Source: Vibrio metoecus (lineage in GTDB: Bacteria; Pseudomonadota; Gammaproteobacteria; Enterobacterales; Vibrionaceae). From it: DNA of 64,000 nucleotides. The notes under the pieces were generated by a model. The model searched no databases. It saw nothing but the letters and a program-made list of their open reading frames with translations, and had not been told where the DNA came from. Shown in pieces: positions 8,963 through 18,100 of the stretch. Within the stretch, counting starts at the first letter, position 1, and every line of letters begins with the position of its first letter. The translations under genes were made by a program, and so were the position numbers. The stretch covers positions 124,001 to 188,000 of the forward strand of contig NZ_JJMN01000046.1 in assembly GCF_000696385.1 (NCBI RefSeq), read 5' to 3'.

Positions 8963-9144
8963 GTAAATCTCCATATAGCGTCTTCATCATACAACGGTGT
9001 ACGGCGATATTTTGTACTTAATTTCATCACAGTCAAACGATAATTTATCGGAATAAAGAGAAAGCGTAGTTACATAGAAATGGTGCTCAGTGCAAAAAAA
9101 TGGATTAATTTTGTTAACAGCTTTCGACTCTATTCAAGATTTGA

Positions 9145-9172
9145 TTGACAAGCCAAAGGTTTACTCTAGACT
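9145..9172 (+). promoter_or_regulatory. Likely sigma70 promoter of the cold-shock gene
   Basis: TTGACA (9145-9150) is a perfect -35 box, and TAGACT (9167-9172) is a fair -10 at 16-base spacing. The predicted 5' untranslated leader is about 140 bases, matching the long, temperature-sensing leaders of cspA-type genes. Confidence 0.55.
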
Positions 9173-9319
9173 CGATCGCGGCTAGAAAGAGTTCTTTGTA
9201 TACACATCGCTTGGTTGGATTATTCGTAACCGTCCGTGTCGTACGCAATAGCAAGCAACTTTTCCACGCTATCCGCGCCGTAATCGGCCTACGTTAAAAA
9301 TGTTTTTAGGATATTTATT

Positions 9320-9529
9320 ATGTCTACTCCAGTTACTGGTACCGTGAAATGGTTCAACGAAACTAAAGGTTTTGGTTTCATCAAGCAAGAAAACGGTCCT
9401 GACGTTTTTGCTCACTTCAGCGCAATCCAAGGTGACGGTTTCCGCACTCTGGCTGAAGGTCAAAAAGTGGAATTCGTGATCACTCAAGGCCAAAAAGGTC
9501 CACAAGCTGAAAGCATCAAAGTTCTGTAA
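9320..9529 (+). CDS. CspA-family cold-shock protein
   Basis: 69 residues, a single OB-fold cold-shock domain. RNP1 (KGFGFI) and RNP2 (VFAHF) are intact, within [13 protein letters not shown] and DVFAHFSAI. Such proteins bind single-stranded RNA and DNA and melt mRNA structure after a temperature drop. The length is normal. The gene has a long leader from the promoter at 9145-9172 and ends at the hairpin 9551-9574. Its DNA is nearly identical over a stretch to the damaged csp gene at 28.3 kb and serves as an in-window reference for that gene's extra bases. Confidence 0.93.
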   Translation: MSTPVTGTVKWFNETKGFGFIKQENGPDVFAHFSAIQGDGFRTLAEGQKVEFVITQGQKGPQAESIKVL

Positions 9530-9550
9530 TAGACTTGCCAAAGATTTTAA

Positions 9551-9574
9551 TAGCCAGCCTAACTAGGCTGGCTA
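9551..9574. terminator. Bidirectional terminator between csp and hmp
   Basis: TAGCCAGCCT and AGGCTGGCTA form a perfect 10-bp stem with a four-base loop, followed by T-runs on both strands. It serves the cold-shock gene on the plus strand and hmp on the minus strand. Confidence 0.88.
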
Positions 9575-9586
9575 TTTTTATTTCTG

Positions 9587-10772
9587 CTACGCCATAAGCT
9601 GAGCATGGGGACCAAACACTTCATAATGAATACGTTCCATATCCACCCCAAGCGTTAATAGCTGCTGAACCACGCTCTGCATGAATCCTATCGGCCCACA
9701 TAGATAAAAATCACCCTCTTGAATAGGAAGTGAAAGTGGCGCTAACTGCATCTCACCTTGTAAAGCATGCTCTGATGTTTCATCTCGATACCATACCTGT
9801 TGTTGCCAACCGTGCTTAACGACTAGATTTGCCGTTTCTTGAGCAAAAGTATGTTCCTTAGCACGGTTACACGCATAAAGATAAGTCACTTCCGATTTGT
9901 TTTGCTCCGCTAACGTGTGCAAGATGGCTTGCAGTGGCGTAGCGCCTACACCGGCAGAAATCAACACCACCGGACGCTTACGCTCAACGTAGACAAAGTC
10001 TCCCGCGGGAGCATAGAGCTTGACACTGTCTCCTACTTCCACTTGGTTGTGTAGATAGTGGGAAACTAGCCCAGGGTTATCACTGCCTACGCCTTCACGC
10101 TTAACCGAGATACGGTAAGCTTTGCCATTTGAGCTTTGAGACAATGAGTATTGGCGAATTTCTCGGTAGTCACTGCCTTGCGGAGTGACTTCAATACCAA
10201 CGTACTGTCCTGGCTGATAATCAAGCACTACCCCACCATCGGCAGGTACCAAAATAAAACTAGTCACGTATTGCGATTCCATTCGCTTCTCTTGCACCGT
10301 AAAGGTTCTTGCGCCTTGCCACCCCCCCAACGCATGTTTGCGTTCCAAGTACAAGACCCCTTCTCGGTCAATAAATACCTGAGCTAAAAAGAAATAAGCC
10401 GCTGTCCACGCCTCTTCAAACTTGTTCAGTAAATGCTTCAGGGGCTAACTCACGCAATGTTTCAAGCAAATGATGTCCGACGATCTGATAGTGCTCAGGC
10501 TGAATATTAAAACTGGTGTGCTTATGAGCAATACGCTCTACCGCACTGGTCAGTGCCGCTAAATTATCAATGTGTTTTGCATAAGCCGCAATTGCTTCAA
10601 ACAGGGCAACACTTTGTCGTCCTGTTTTCTGGTGAGTCATGTTGAAGATATGTTTCAGTTCCGGATTATGGTTGAACATTCTTTGGTAAAAATGCTGGGT
10701 TAACGCAGGGCCTGCAGACTCCAACAAAGGAATGGTACTTTTAATAACGGTGATGTGGTCTTGGGTAAGCAT
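9587..10772 (-). pseudogene. hmp: Flavohemoglobin (nitric oxide dioxygenase), broken by one +1 frameshift
   Basis: Corrected length is 394 residues. The globin domain (1-~140) has Tyr29 (HFYQ) and the proximal His85 (IAHKHTSF). The reductase part has the FAD motif RQYSLS and the NAD-binding AGVGATPLQAIL. The enzyme oxidises NO to nitrate in the cytoplasm using O2 and NADPH. The reading frame is lost in the A-run 10418-10420 (plus strand), which creates a stop after EAFTEQV; removing one base gives EQVEEAWTAAYFF and the FAD domain continues in frame. Divergent from norR; transcribed from a sigma54-type promoter (10835-10851). As written, only a heme domain lacking its reductase could be made. 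Confidence 0.92.
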
Positions 10773-10834
10773 AACTTCTCCTCAATAAAGGCATTAAAAC
10801 GGTGGCTTGAGCCACTCTCACAAGCTTAATTAAA

Positions 10835-10851
10835 GAGCAGAATGCATGCCA
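10835..10851 (-). promoter_or_regulatory. Sigma54 promoter of hmp
   Basis: On the minus strand TGGCATGCATTCTGCTC has the GG and GC dinucleotides exactly ten bases apart, as in -24/-12 promoters. It lies about 65 bases before the hmp start, and the neighbouring gene encodes the sigma54 activator NorR. Confidence 0.75.
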
Positions 10852-10895
10852 AATCTTAACTATATGAAAAATATAACTAATGTAATTAAACCTAT

Positions 10896-10929
10896 GTCAA
10901 TTAAACACTTTGATATAAGTCTATTTGAC
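10896..10929. promoter_or_regulatory. Two NorR-type enhancer sites
   Basis: GTCAATTAAAC (10896-10906) and GTCTATTTGAC (10919-10929) both fit the GT-N7-AC core bound by NorR. A degenerate third copy, GTAATTAAACC, begins at 10882. They lie 45-80 bases upstream of the hmp -24 element, in the region between hmp and norR. Confidence 0.6.
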
Positions 10930-10965
10930 ACTAAACTATCAAAAAATCCCAATTCAAAAACGAAG

Positions 10966-12559
10966 ATGCAAGAATTTTCTCTCAGCACATTGCTCGAAAT
11001 GACCGTTGGCCTTGCCAGCGGAGCCAATAATGAAGAACGTTTCCATCGGTTGCTTGATGCCGTACGCAAAGCCGTCACCTGCGACTGCGTGGTATTGATG
11101 TCTCTGCAGCATGACATGCTCACTCCCTTAGCGATGCAAGGGTTAACGCGCGATACCTTAGGCCGTCGATTCATCGTCAGTGAACATCCTAGATTGGCAC
11201 AAATTTGCAACGCCGCTCTCCCTGTTCGTTTTGCGGCAGACTGCCCGCTTCCTGATCCTTTTGATGGTTTGTTACTGGATAGCGAAGATGATCTCCCTAT
11301 GCACTCTTGTATGGGCTTACCGCTGCACTTTGGTGAACAACTACTGGGTATTTTGACCTTAGATAGCTTGAAACCTGATGCATTTGATCATCTTTCTCCT
11401 CGCAGTTTGGAGATGCTAGCGGCAATTGCTGCCGCCACATTGAAGATGGCACTTACCTTCTCCGAGCTAGAAAACCAAGCGAAACAAACCCAACAACGTT
11501 TAGAAGAACTCACTGAGGAAGCATTAAGCCGCAATAACATTGAAATCATTGGTAATAGTGGCCCTATGCTAGCCATGAAAGCCGATATTGATGTCGTCGC
11601 ACCATCACAGTTCAATATTCTCATCCATGGTGAAACTGGGGTTGGCAAGGAGTTGGTCGCTCGAACCATTCATCACCGCTCTAGCCGTAAACGGCAACCT
11701 TTGGTGTACGTTAACTGTGCCGCGATTCCCGAGAATTTAGTTGGAAAGCGAGTTGTTTGGACACGTTAAAGGCGCTTTCACGGGAGCCGATCGTGCCAGA
11801 ATGGGAAAATTTGTCCTCGCCGATGGCGGCACTCTGTTTCTGGATGAAATTGGTGAGCTACCGTTGAGCGCGCAAAGTAAAATTCTGCGAGCCCTACAAA
11901 ATCATGAAATTCAACCTGTTGGACAAGACCGCGTACAAACGGTTGATGTTCGAATTCTGGCCGCAACCAATCGTGACTTAAAAAAAGAGGTTGAAGCAGG
12001 CCGCTTTCGCGCCGACTTGTATCACAGATTGAGCGTCTATCCGGTTCACATTCCACCACTGCGCGAACGCAAAGGGGATATTTCTCTATTAGCGGGCTAC
12101 TTCGTCGAACAAGCCAGACGCAAGTTGGGCATTGCTCAGTTGAAGCTGCACGCCGAGGCACTCAATCAGCTCATTCAATATCCGTGGCCAGGTAATGTGC
12201 GTGAACTGGAACATGTGATCAATCGTGCAGCGCTGAAAGCAAAAGCCCGTCAACGAGGTCGCCCTGTGACAACGTTAAAAGCCGAAGATATTGGAGAGCT
12301 ACACGGCCCCAAAGCCCCGATGGTGGAAGTTTCGCAAAGCGAAGCTTTTCTCCTTGGTGAGCTGAATCAAGACCGTGGCTTACGGGATGCAACCGATGAA
12401 TTTCAGCGCCACTTAATCAGTGAAACCTTAACTCAAGCTAACTTTAATTGGGCTGAGGCAGCACGCCGCTTGCAAACCGATCGTGCGAACCTCACTCGGC
12501 TAGCGAAACGGCTAGGGCTCAGTGTTTCACGTAGCCATGCCATTGAGCGCTCACATTAA
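10966..12559 (+). pseudogene. norR: NO-sensing sigma54 activator NorR, broken by one +1 frameshift
   Basis: Corrected length is about 530 residues. The N-terminal GAF domain (iron-based NO sensor, GMPs such as LGRRFIVSEHPRL and PDPFDGLL) is followed by an AAA+ domain with Walker A GETGVGKE, the sigma54-contact loop GAFTGAD and Walker [14 protein letters not shown]-terminal Fis-type helix-turn-helix ([22 protein letters not shown]) completes it. I place the start at 10966 (MQEFSLSTLLEM), because the longer frame from 10846 runs through the NorR sites. The frame breaks at 11741-11742: removing one T restores [16 protein letters not shown]. It should activate hmp in response to NO. Its stop overlaps that of the convergent mscS-like gene. 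Confidence 0.9.
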
Positions 12560-13413
12560 CTCACTGGCGTGGGGATCGGGCGTGGAAAAGCGCGTTCGTA
12601 CTCTTCCATAAAATCTTTACGGATCAACTGCTCCAATTGATTAGCACGCTCCGTCGGGCAGAAAATCATAATGTGGACGATTTGCTCCCCTGCTGCTGAG
12701 CTACTGATTTCAATGTGTGGCTCAGCACTTGGCAAATCAACCCCAGCATGGCGCTCAATCACGGTATTATATCGACGAGCCACCTCCATAAAATGCGCAA
12801 AGTGCTCATCAATTTTTTGGTGCAACACCGGAACCAAAGGGAAAAGGTTAACAAACTCTGGCACCACAATATTGAAGTTATGGAACACATAGCGCTTCAT
12901 AAAGTTAAGATTTTTCACGGGATAAGAGAAAAACATGCTGTTTGGCAAGGTCGCCGTTTTCCCCGTGTAATGGTATTGGCCGTGATGCAAATCAATCTCT
13001 TGGATCACGGTCGCCATCAGATTGTGTTCGATCACTTCACCACATAATTTCCCCACTTCAATCCAGTCGCCAATACGAAACGAACGTGAACTCGCGCGCT
13101 GAATCGATCCGGTAAAACATAAAATGATCTCTTTAGAAGCGACCACAATCGCGACCGCAATCGCTGTCACTGAAAGGGCAAACTGGCTGATTTCTGATTG
13201 CCAAAGGATGAAAAGCGTCAGTAACGTAGCCGCAAACACACCATTTTTAGTGCGCGACATCCATTTACGTTGTTTTTCCGTGATGAGCGCGGCGTCTCCT
13301 CGGATATGCTCTAACACAAGGCGGCGTACCGAAATAACACTCAGTAAAATCAATGCACTAAACAGCAGCTTATGTGTGAGCAAAAAATCAATCATTGTGC
13401 TCAATTGTTCCAT
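12556..13413 (-). CDS. MscS-family mechanosensitive channel or small-conductance channel homologue
   Basis: 285 residues. Three N-terminal hydrophobic segments (about 5-25, 53-70, 75-95) are followed by the MscS beta domain, with [23 protein letters not shown] and the [13 protein letters not shown] segment. The C-terminal alpha/beta domain lies near residues 160-275. Family members form heptameric inner-membrane valves that release solutes on osmotic downshock. The typical Gly/Ala-rich TM3 is only partly conserved ([21 protein letters not shown]), so gating may differ. It converges with norR, and their stop codons overlap. Confidence 0.8.
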   Translation of the reverse strand: MEQLSTMIDFLLTHKLLFSALILLSVISVRRLVLEHIRGDAALITEKQRKWMSRTKNGVFAATLLTLFILWQSEISQFALSVTAIAVAIVVASKEIILCFTGSIQRASSRSFRIGDWIEVGKLCGEVIEHNLMATVIQEIDLHHGQYHYTGKTATLPNSMFFSYPVKNLNFMKRYVFHNFNIVVPEFVNLFPLVPVLHQKIDEHFAHFMEVARRYNTVIERHAGVDLPSAEPHIEISSSAAGEQIVHIMIFCPTERANQLEQLIRKDFMEEYERAFPRPIPTPVS

Positions 13414-13587
13414 GTTCTTCTCCTACTACGGCTTAACCCGCCGCTTCGTTTGTTATGTGTTGCAAGGCGCGCCAATTTCACCATTGAACACCCTAACATG
13501 ACAAGCGCAATCCCTAAACTCTTGGCTCTCTTACACAGGAAAACAATCACTACCACTAAAAGCGCGGTTTAGGGAGATAATAAAAAA

Positions 13588-13604
13588 GCCGCTCAATGAG
13601 CGGC
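13588..13604 (-). terminator. Terminator of pepT
   Basis: GCCGCTCA and TGAGCGGC pair in a tight hairpin. On the minus strand it is followed by a T-run, 18 bases beyond the pepT stop. Confidence 0.82.
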
Positions 13605-13622
13605 TCGTCTTAGCAAGATGGC

Positions 13623-14855
13623 TTATGGTCGATAATGCAGTGCTGTTTTCTCTGCCAGTTTCACAATCACTTGAACGGCAGCTTCCATTCCCTCGATCGT
13701 AATGAACTCATGAATACCGTGGAAATTGTAGCCTCCGGTAAAAATGTTTGGGCAAGGTAATCCCATAAATGACAACCGCGCACCATCCGTGCCACCTCGA
13801 ATTGGCTTAATTTTCGGTTCCACATCACAATCAATCATGGCCTGTTTTGCCAATTCAATGATATGAGGATGAGGCTCCACCATCTCTTTCATGTTGGCAT
13901 AGCTCTGTTCAAAACTGACTTCAATGCGACCCTTTTTAAGCTGATGGTTTAACTCATCGATTTTCGCTTGCATCAACGCTTGTCGCGCTTGTAAGCCACT
14001 AGCATCAAAATCACGCAGGATGTACTTCAATTCGGATTTTGCTACGCTCATCGTCGCACTCGAAAGATGATAAAACCCTTCATAGCCTTCTGTGTGCTGC
14101 GGAGTCTCACTTTCTGGCATCATCAAAATAAACTGCGCAGCGATGTGCATCGCGTTGACCATTTTATCTTTCGCGGTACCCGGATGAACATTCACTCCGT
14201 GGCAAGTCACCGTCGCGGTTGCAGCATTGAAGTTTTCATACTCCAACTCTCCGATTGGCCCACCATCAATGGTATACGCCCACTGTGCAGCAAACTTGGC
14301 GACATCAAAGTGATTCGCACCGCGACCAATTTCCTCATCCGGAGTAAAAGCAATGGAAATATCGCCATGCGCAATAGAAGGATTCGCGAGCAACATTTCA
14401 ATTGCAGTGATGATTTCGGCAATACCCGCTTTGTTATCGGCGCCCAGCAAGGTCGTACCATCGGTCGTGATCAGGTTATAGCCATGCAGTAAATGCAGAT
14501 CGGGATATTGGATCGGCGATAGCACTTCATCCCCTTTCCCGAGGGCAATATCCCCACCTTGGTAATCTTCAACGATTTGCGGTTTCACATTTTTACCGCT
14601 TGCATCCGGCGCGGTATCCATATGCGCAATAAAGCCAATCGCGGGTACGGAATAATCCACATTGGATTTGAGTTTGGCCATCACGTAGCCATGCTCGTCC
14701 AGTGATACATCACTCAAACCTAGTGCCAACAACTCTTCATACAGCGCTTGTGCAAAGACTTTTTGCCCAGTGGAACTTGGGCAATGATGGTTTTTGGGTT
14801 TAGATTGGGTATCAAAAGTGACATAGCGCATAAAGCGCCCAACAAGATTTTTCAT
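13623..14855 (-). CDS. pepT: Peptidase T (tripeptide aminopeptidase)
   Basis: 410 residues, the normal length. This M20 family enzyme uses two zinc ions to remove N-terminal residues from tripeptides in the cytoplasm. Metal-binding and catalytic motifs are visible: [33 protein letters not shown], and the late His in [14 protein letters not shown]. The start is placed at 14855 ([20 protein letters not shown]) as in known PepT proteins; the open frame extends six codons further upstream without conservation. It is monocistronic, ending at hairpin 13588-13604. No disruption is seen. Confidence 0.94.
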   Translation of the reverse strand: MKNLVGRFMRYVTFDTQSKPKNHHCPSSTGQKVFAQALYEELLALGLSDVSLDEHGYVMAKLKSNVDYSVPAIGFIAHMDTAPDASGKNVKPQIVEDYQGGDIALGKGDEVLSPIQYPDLHLLHGYNLITTDGTTLLGADNKAGIAEIITAIEMLLANPSIAHGDISIAFTPDEEIGRGANHFDVAKFAAQWAYTIDGGPIGELEYENFNAATATVTCHGVNVHPGTAKDKMVNAMHIAAQFILMMPESETPQHTEGYEGFYHLSSATMSVAKSELKYILRDFDASGLQARQALMQAKIDELNHQLKKGRIEVSFEQSYANMKEMVEPHPHIIELAKQAMIDCDVEPKIKPIRGGTDGARLSFMGLPCPNIFTGGYNFHGIHEFITIEGMEAAVQVIVKLAEKTALHYRP

Positions 14856-15127
14856 ATAGCAAACACTCATCATTCAAATACGCAGCGCTGTGCAACAACG
14901 CTGAAAGGGTCATAAGCAGTGAATTGCATCCCATACTACGTATTCTTATTAGTGATGAGTTGTTACAAATCAGTTTTTCACCGATTAATCATAATGAGGC
15001 GCTATTCCTCACTTAAAAAACGGTCGGCGAGGCACAACGCTACGTGTTTTATTCTCTTTTTTAGGCAGCGCACGATGCACAAACGCTCATCACCGCTAAA
15101 AGCGTTGGTTTGGAGATGAAAAACAAA

Positions 15128-15150
15128 AAGCCTACCCAGAGGGTAGGCTT
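15128..15150 (-). terminator. Terminator of nupC
   Basis: AAGCCTACCC and GGGTAGGCTT form a 10-bp stem with a short loop, followed on the minus strand by a T-rich stretch. Confidence 0.85.
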
Positions 15151-15204
15151 AACGTATGCCAACGCATTCGATTGCAGCTCGCCACAACCTTGATGATAAA
15201 GCGC

Positions 15205-16413
15205 TTAAAGAGCGATAAATAGCCCAGCTAAGCAAGCACTCATCAGGTTTGCTAATGTTCCTGCAATGACGGCTTTAATACCAAGATTGGCGACCTCTGA
15301 GCGGCGCTGAGGAGCGATCACCCCGATCGAGCCAAGTTGAATCGCGATCGAACCAATATTGGCAAAACCGCACAGAGCAAATGTGATGATCACTTGGCTA
15401 TGTTCAGAAAGCAGTGCTTTATGTTCAACAAAGTCGATGAAAGCAACAAACTCATTCATTACGACTTTTTGGCCAATGTATGAACCAGCCGCTAACACTT
15501 CATGGCTTGGAATGCCAATCACCCATGCCAGTGGGGCAAATAGGTAACCAAACAGTGCTTGTAGCGTAACGCCACTAAAACCAATCAGGTCACCGAGATT
15601 TTCAAGGCCCGTGTTTACCATCGCGATAACACTAACGAAAGCGATCAACATAGTACCGACAGCAACCGCTACTTTCATACCATTCATCGCACCACTGGCG
15701 AGAGCGTCAATCAAATTGCTTTCTTGCGCTTTGTCCAATGCCACTTGGCTTTGGTCAATCGGCGTACCACGCTCTGGCACAATAATTTTCGCCATCATCA
15801 AACTGCCAGGAGCCGCCATAAAACTAGCTGCAATCAGATATTTCAGCTCAACCCCTAAACCGGCATAACCACCCAATACAGAACCGGCAACCGAGGCCAT
15901 CCCCCCCGCCATAACCGCAAACAGTTCTGAACGAGTCATATTGGCGAGAAATGGGCGAACCAGCAGTGGCGACTCACCTTGTGATAGGAAGATGTTGCCC
16001 GTAGCGACAAGAGATTCCGCTTTGCTCGTTCCTAAAAAACGTTGAATACCACCACCAATCAGGGCAATCACTTTTTGCATCACACCCAGATAGTACAATG
16101 CCGAAATCAACGCACTGAAGAAAATGATGATAGGCAGTACACGAACCGCGAAAATAAAACCAGTATCCGCCAAGTCACCAAACAAGAAGCGAATCCCAAT
16201 ATCCGCAAAGCTCAGCAAGCCGGAAACACCATTACTTAAACTGCTAAGTGCCGCTTGTCCCCATGGGAAATAAAGCACCAATGCGGCGAAACCGATTTGC
16301 AGCAACAAAGCGCGAGAAACCGTTTTCCAATTAATCGCGCTACGGCTTTCAGAAAGCAGATACGCGCATAAGATCAGTACCGAAACACCGATGATTCCAA
16401 ACAAAATCGCCAT
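15205..16413 (-). CDS. nupC: Concentrative nucleoside transporter NupC
   Basis: 402 residues with about ten membrane spans. CNT-family signatures are visible: SQGESPLLVRPFLANMTRSELF (nucleoside-binding hairpin), GGMASVAGSVLGGYAGLGV, and FAPLAWVIGIPSHEVLAAGSYIGQKVVMNEFVAF near residues 290-325. It imports nucleosides with protons or sodium across the inner membrane. The 670-base region between this gene and the divergent dsbA-like gene contains a PurR-type box and a possible CRP site, suggesting purine and carbon control. It ends at terminator 15128-15150. Confidence 0.93.
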   Translation of the reverse strand: MAILFGIIGVSVLILCAYLLSESRSAINWKTVSRALLLQIGFAALVLYFPWGQAALSSLSNGVSGLLSFADIGIRFLFGDLADTGFIFAVRVLPIIIFFSALISALYYLGVMQKVIALIGGGIQRFLGTSKAESLVATGNIFLSQGESPLLVRPFLANMTRSELFAVMAGGMASVAGSVLGGYAGLGVELKYLIAASFMAAPGSLMMAKIIVPERGTPIDQSQVALDKAQESNLIDALASGAMNGMKVAVAVGTMLIAFVSVIAMVNTGLENLGDLIGFSGVTLQALFGYLFAPLAWVIGIPSHEVLAAGSYIGQKVVMNEFVAFIDFVEHKALLSEHSQVIITFALCGFANIGSIAIQLGSIGVIAPQRRSEVANLGIKAVIAGTLANLMSACLAGLFIAL

Positions 16414-16549
16414 AATTTACCTAGAAAAATGTGAGTAAAAACAGGGTATCCCAATGGCTTGGTCACGGTGTAGGCAGAGAGGGCTGCGAAAGGAGAGAAT
16501 AAAAATTCATTGCTCACTCGCCATCAACGTCAACAGACACAAGTTTAGG

Positions 16550-16640
16550 AATTAGCTGGTCCTGTCCTTGGGGTCATTCACATTTCCTTGTGACGGCTTG
16601 TACTGGCAGAGCAACCGGCTCTTAGCCGGGCGGAAAGTAT
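16550..16640 (-). promoter_or_regulatory. Hairpin-rich leader upstream of nupC
   Basis: On the minus strand CCGGCT-AAG-AGCCGG and TCACA-AGGAAA-TGTGA can each form small hairpins within a 90-base stretch that lies about 140-230 bases before the nupC start. This may be part of the 5' untranslated RNA, but I cannot match it to a known riboswitch; a bare repeat of regulator half-sites is also possible. Confidence 0.3.
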
Positions 16641-16647
16641 AACGATA

Positions 16648-16690
16648 AAAAAATGAGTTTCATCACATTTTTTCACGCAAACGTTTATTT
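16648..16690. promoter_or_regulatory. PurR-type box with adjacent CRP-like site
   Basis: ACGCAAACGTTTATTT (16675-16690) fits the ACGCAAACGTTT core of the PurR consensus. Next to it, AATGA-N6-TCACA (about 16653-16668) has one perfect and one weak CRP half-site. They stand between nupC and the divergent gene, about 240 bases from the nupC start. LacI-family regulators such as CytR recognise similar sequences. Confidence 0.5.
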
Positions 16691-16916
16691 ATGACATTTT
16701 TCCTTCAGCCCTGTTACCAATGAGGGATTCACAGTGCAGTGACTCTAAATCAACACACTTGCACCATGCGGCCACATATTAAATGGAACGCATATCACAA
16801 AGTTGCACTCTTTTATCGATTGGTCACAAAACAATCTGGCGTAAGCACAAAAATCGGCCTAGTTTTAACTCAATTTCATGTATCGAATAACCATTACTAA
16901 CAACGTCAGTGTCAAC

Positions 16917-16954
16917 GCCTCACGCGTTTCTTAGAAACCGTGAGGCTTTTTTTT
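16917..16954 (+). terminator. Orphan plus-strand terminator
   Basis: GCCTCACG and CGTGAGGC close a hairpin (with an inner GTTTC/GAAAC stem) followed by eight T. No plus-strand gene precedes it, because nupC runs the other way. It therefore ends either a small RNA or an attenuated leader of the dsbA-like gene, 128 bases downstream. Confidence 0.75.
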
Positions 16955-17082
16955 CAGCTCCACTTCACTTTTTGCGCATTTTTCACACAACAAAATACAA
17001 CGCATCGCCCCTAAAGTCGGTCGATAACGTTATGATGAACAGAACTCATCAATTGGAACCCAGACTGGCGAAGGAGAGTACG

Positions 17083-17736
17083 ATGCACAAGTTAACGATT
17101 GATCTTGTCTCGGATGTTGTCTGCCCTTGGTGTGTCATTGGCTACTTTAGGTTAAACCAAGCGTTATCTAGGCTACCACACATTGAAGCAACGCTCAGAT
17201 GGCATCCCTATGAACTGAATCCGAGGCTGGCTGCCGGAGGCGAAAACTTGCGTGAGCATCTTGCGAAAAAATACGGTACGAGTGTCGAAGCAAGTCAACA
17301 AGCCAGAAATACCTTAACGGAACTGGGTAAAGAGGTAGGGTTTGAATTCCACTTTTTTGACCAGATGCGAATTTACAATACGCGCAAAGCCCACCAATTG
17401 CTCCTATGGGCCAATCAGCAAGACAAACAATTGCCACTAAAACTCGCTCTGTGGCGTGCTTATTTTCAGCAAGGAAAAGCGATTGATGAAGATGAGGTGT
17501 TGCTTGAGGTTGCCGAAACGGTCGGGTTAGAGCGTACGGCTTGCCAGCAAATTCTCAATGATGAATCTTGGGCTAAAGCGGTTGCCAATACGGAGCAACA
17601 GTGGCTGCAAGCTAGCATTCACGCTGTGCCTACATTAATTATTGAGCAAAAATATTTAATTTCTGGTGCGCAAACCAGCGATATTTTGTTTGATGTACTG
17701 CAGCGGCTTACCGCGAAAACGGAACATGGCCATTAG
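17083..17736 (+). CDS. DsbA-family oxidoreductase (FrnE-like)
   Basis: 217 residues with a thioredoxin fold and helical insertion. The CPWC active site is at residues 15-18 (SDVVCPWCVIGYFRL), and the cis-Pro segment is HAVPTLII near 180. It lacks a signal peptide, so it should act in the cytoplasm, as do FrnE/2-hydroxychromene-isomerase-like proteins, possibly in thiol exchange under oxidative stress. The start is fixed by AAGGAGAG just before ATG at 17083; an in-frame ATG far upstream (16909) would translate through the terminator hairpin. The substrate is unknown. Confidence 0.85.
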   Translation: MHKLTIDLVSDVVCPWCVIGYFRLNQALSRLPHIEATLRWHPYELNPRLAAGGENLREHLAKKYGTSVEASQQARNTLTELGKEVGFEFHFFDQMRIYNTRKAHQLLLWANQQDKQLPLKLALWRAYFQQGKAIDEDEVLLEVAETVGLERTACQQILNDESWAKAVANTEQQWLQASIHAVPTLIIEQKYLISGAQTSDILFDVLQRLTAKTEHGH

Positions 17737-17789
17737 CATATCTGACGGGTTTTACAGTGATTGGCTGAACACTGCCCCGCAGAGAGAAG

Positions 17790-17810
17790 TCGAGCCGCAA
17801 AGCGGCTCGA
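17790..17810. terminator. Hairpin between convergent genes
   Basis: TCGAGCCGC and GCGGCTCGA pair around AAA. It lies between the dsbA-like gene (plus) and the small acidic gene (minus). There is no strong T-run, so termination is likely but not certain. Confidence 0.55.
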
Positions 17811-17840
17811 TAAATGGAGGGCGGCTAGATGTTAACCAAC

Positions 17841-18041
17841 CTAGTGAATTGGCGTTTCAGCTTTCACGTAGTATTGACCAAAATAGGCTTCAAGCACCTC
17901 TGGGGTTAGCTTCCCTTCCGCTTCCAACTGCTTGAGTTTTTCAGCAATCGCTTTTTGCTCTTCCAGACTGGGCAGTTTGGTTTCCGGCTCATCGGCCACC
18001 TGCTGAGACATCAACTCCAGTTCTTTTTCGAAATCGTTCAT
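17841..18041 (-). CDS. Small acidic protein of unknown function
   Basis: 66 residues, rich in Glu, Gln and Leu, probably helical (LEEQKAIAEKLKQLEAEGKL). No membrane or export signal. I do not recognise the family. The start at ATG 18041 follows AGGTAAAGAG; a GTG one codon upstream is also possible. It follows the chemoreceptor gene region but lies downstream and on the same strand, 60 bases after nothing else, so it may be transcribed alone. Confidence 0.6.
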   Translation of the reverse strand: MNDFEKELELMSQQVADEPETKLPSLEEQKAIAEKLKQLEAEGKLTPEVLEAYFGQYYVKAETPIH

Positions 18042-18100
18042 CACTCTTTACCTACTTGGTTTTTACTGGCCGGAAGTGTAACCAACTCCCGGCGAGGTTG

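Noticed and set aside
9587..10354. A stand-alone ferredoxin reductase-like protein separate from the globin
   Set aside because: The globin and reductase parts join exactly into a 394-residue flavohemoglobin when one base is removed, so these are one gene.
11778..12161. 127-codon minus-strand frame within norR
   Set aside because: Fully inside the conserved AAA+ domain of norR, with no family likeness; an antisense shadow.
14919..15119. 66-codon plus-strand open frame between pepT and nupC
   Set aside because: No ribosome site, unusual composition and no family likeness; it lies in the pepT promoter region.
16550..16640. Purine riboswitch upstream of nupC
   Set aside because: The conserved purine aptamer junctions and loop-loop pairs are not present; only simple hairpins are seen.
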